This document shows, in pieces, positions 39,369 through 39,542 of a stretch of 39,542 nt of DNA. The stretch is from Enterococcus casseliflavus NBRC 100478. Its GTDB lineage: Bacteria; Bacillota; Bacilli; Lactobacillales; Enterococcaceae. The notes under the pieces are model-generated. The model was given only the letters and a program-made list of their open reading frames with translations, was not told the DNA's origin and searched no databases. The position numbers and the translations under genes were made by a program. The stretch covers positions 1 through 39,542 of the forward strand of contig NZ_BCPT01000024.1 of the NCBI RefSeq assembly GCF_001544095.1. The letters are read 5' to 3'. Every line of letters starts with the position of its first letter. Position 1 is the stretch's first letter.

Positions 39369-39542
39369 ACCAATTGCTGTGCTGTTCACGCGTTTAAATA
39401 GGTATGTTATTTATTCATCTATTTCAGGTGTTTATGAAAATAATGATTTTCCTTTGAGAAACGAGCACGCTATTCTTAGTTTAGTAAGGAACACGCGTGT
39501 CATACTTACAAATAATTTGTCCCAATAACCTTCGTTTTTGAG

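Overview
The window looks like a chromosomal segment of a low-GC Gram-positive coccus, most likely an Enterococcus (my guess is the casseliflavus/gallinarum group, moderate confidence). Reasons: AGGAGG-type ribosome binding sites, sigma-A promoters, cre-like and LexA-like sites, an ISL3-family transposase tail of enterococcal type, a NagE-type PTS permease, a UvrA2-like ABC protein and an Mga/AtxA-type regulator. There are no rRNA or tRNA genes and no CRISPR array. Sugar, PTS and UvrA2 genes have ordinary base composition. Several blocks (about 1-2,500, 6,000-8,200 and 25,100-26,200) are visibly more AT-rich and look acquired.

Region by region. (1) 1-1726: a two-gene operon (unknown protein plus four-helix membrane protein) behind a sigma-A promoter whose spacer holds a LexA-like SOS box. 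(2) 1727-5410: noncoding DNA with strong hairpins, then a run of small minus-strand genes: a DUF6440-like protein, two tiny one-helix membrane proteins, a PhnB-like VOC protein, a GNAT acetyltransferase and two unknowns. (3) 6012-8180: a stand-alone RloC/PrrC-like ATPase with a CxxC hook and a C-terminal R-x3-E...H signature, a candidate anticodon-nuclease defence gene. (4) 8327-13252: an unknown gene, a candidate small RNA, and an XRE regulator divergent from a three-gene operon of membrane and coiled-coil proteins, with a perfect 20-bp palindrome between them. (5) 13323-13649: the 3' remnant of an ISL3-family insertion sequence.

(6) 13785-24811: a carbohydrate locus that is internally coherent: GH113 beta-mannanase-type enzyme, ABC binding protein and two permeases (no ATPase), YesL/DUF624 protein, GH36 alpha-galactosidase, GntR/UTRA regulator, CE7 acetyl esterase and GH1 beta-glycosidase. 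None of the enzymes has a signal peptide. The set fits import and cytoplasmic breakdown of acetylated galacto(gluco)mannan oligosaccharides. Three promoter regions share a TAAAAGTATATA motif, the likely GntR operator, and two of them also carry cre-like sites.

(7) 25203-28423: an AT-rich membrane protein gene, then an overlapping pair: a GIY-YIG nuclease fused to a DUF2075 (Schlafen-type) helicase, and a MazG-like nucleotide pyrophosphohydrolase. This pair is a good candidate for an under-described defence module. (8) 28906-29548: a ZIP-like membrane protein whose last helix appears displaced by a frameshift. (9) 30341-34262: a TPR plus DUF218 lipoprotein, a GlcNAc/glucose-type PTS EIICB and a serine beta-lactamase-like hydrolase. 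(10) 34489-39368: a GNAT acetyltransferase, a UvrA2-like ABC-F/UvrA paralogue and an Mga/AtxA-family regulator.

All family assignments come from reading motifs by eye. No database search was run.
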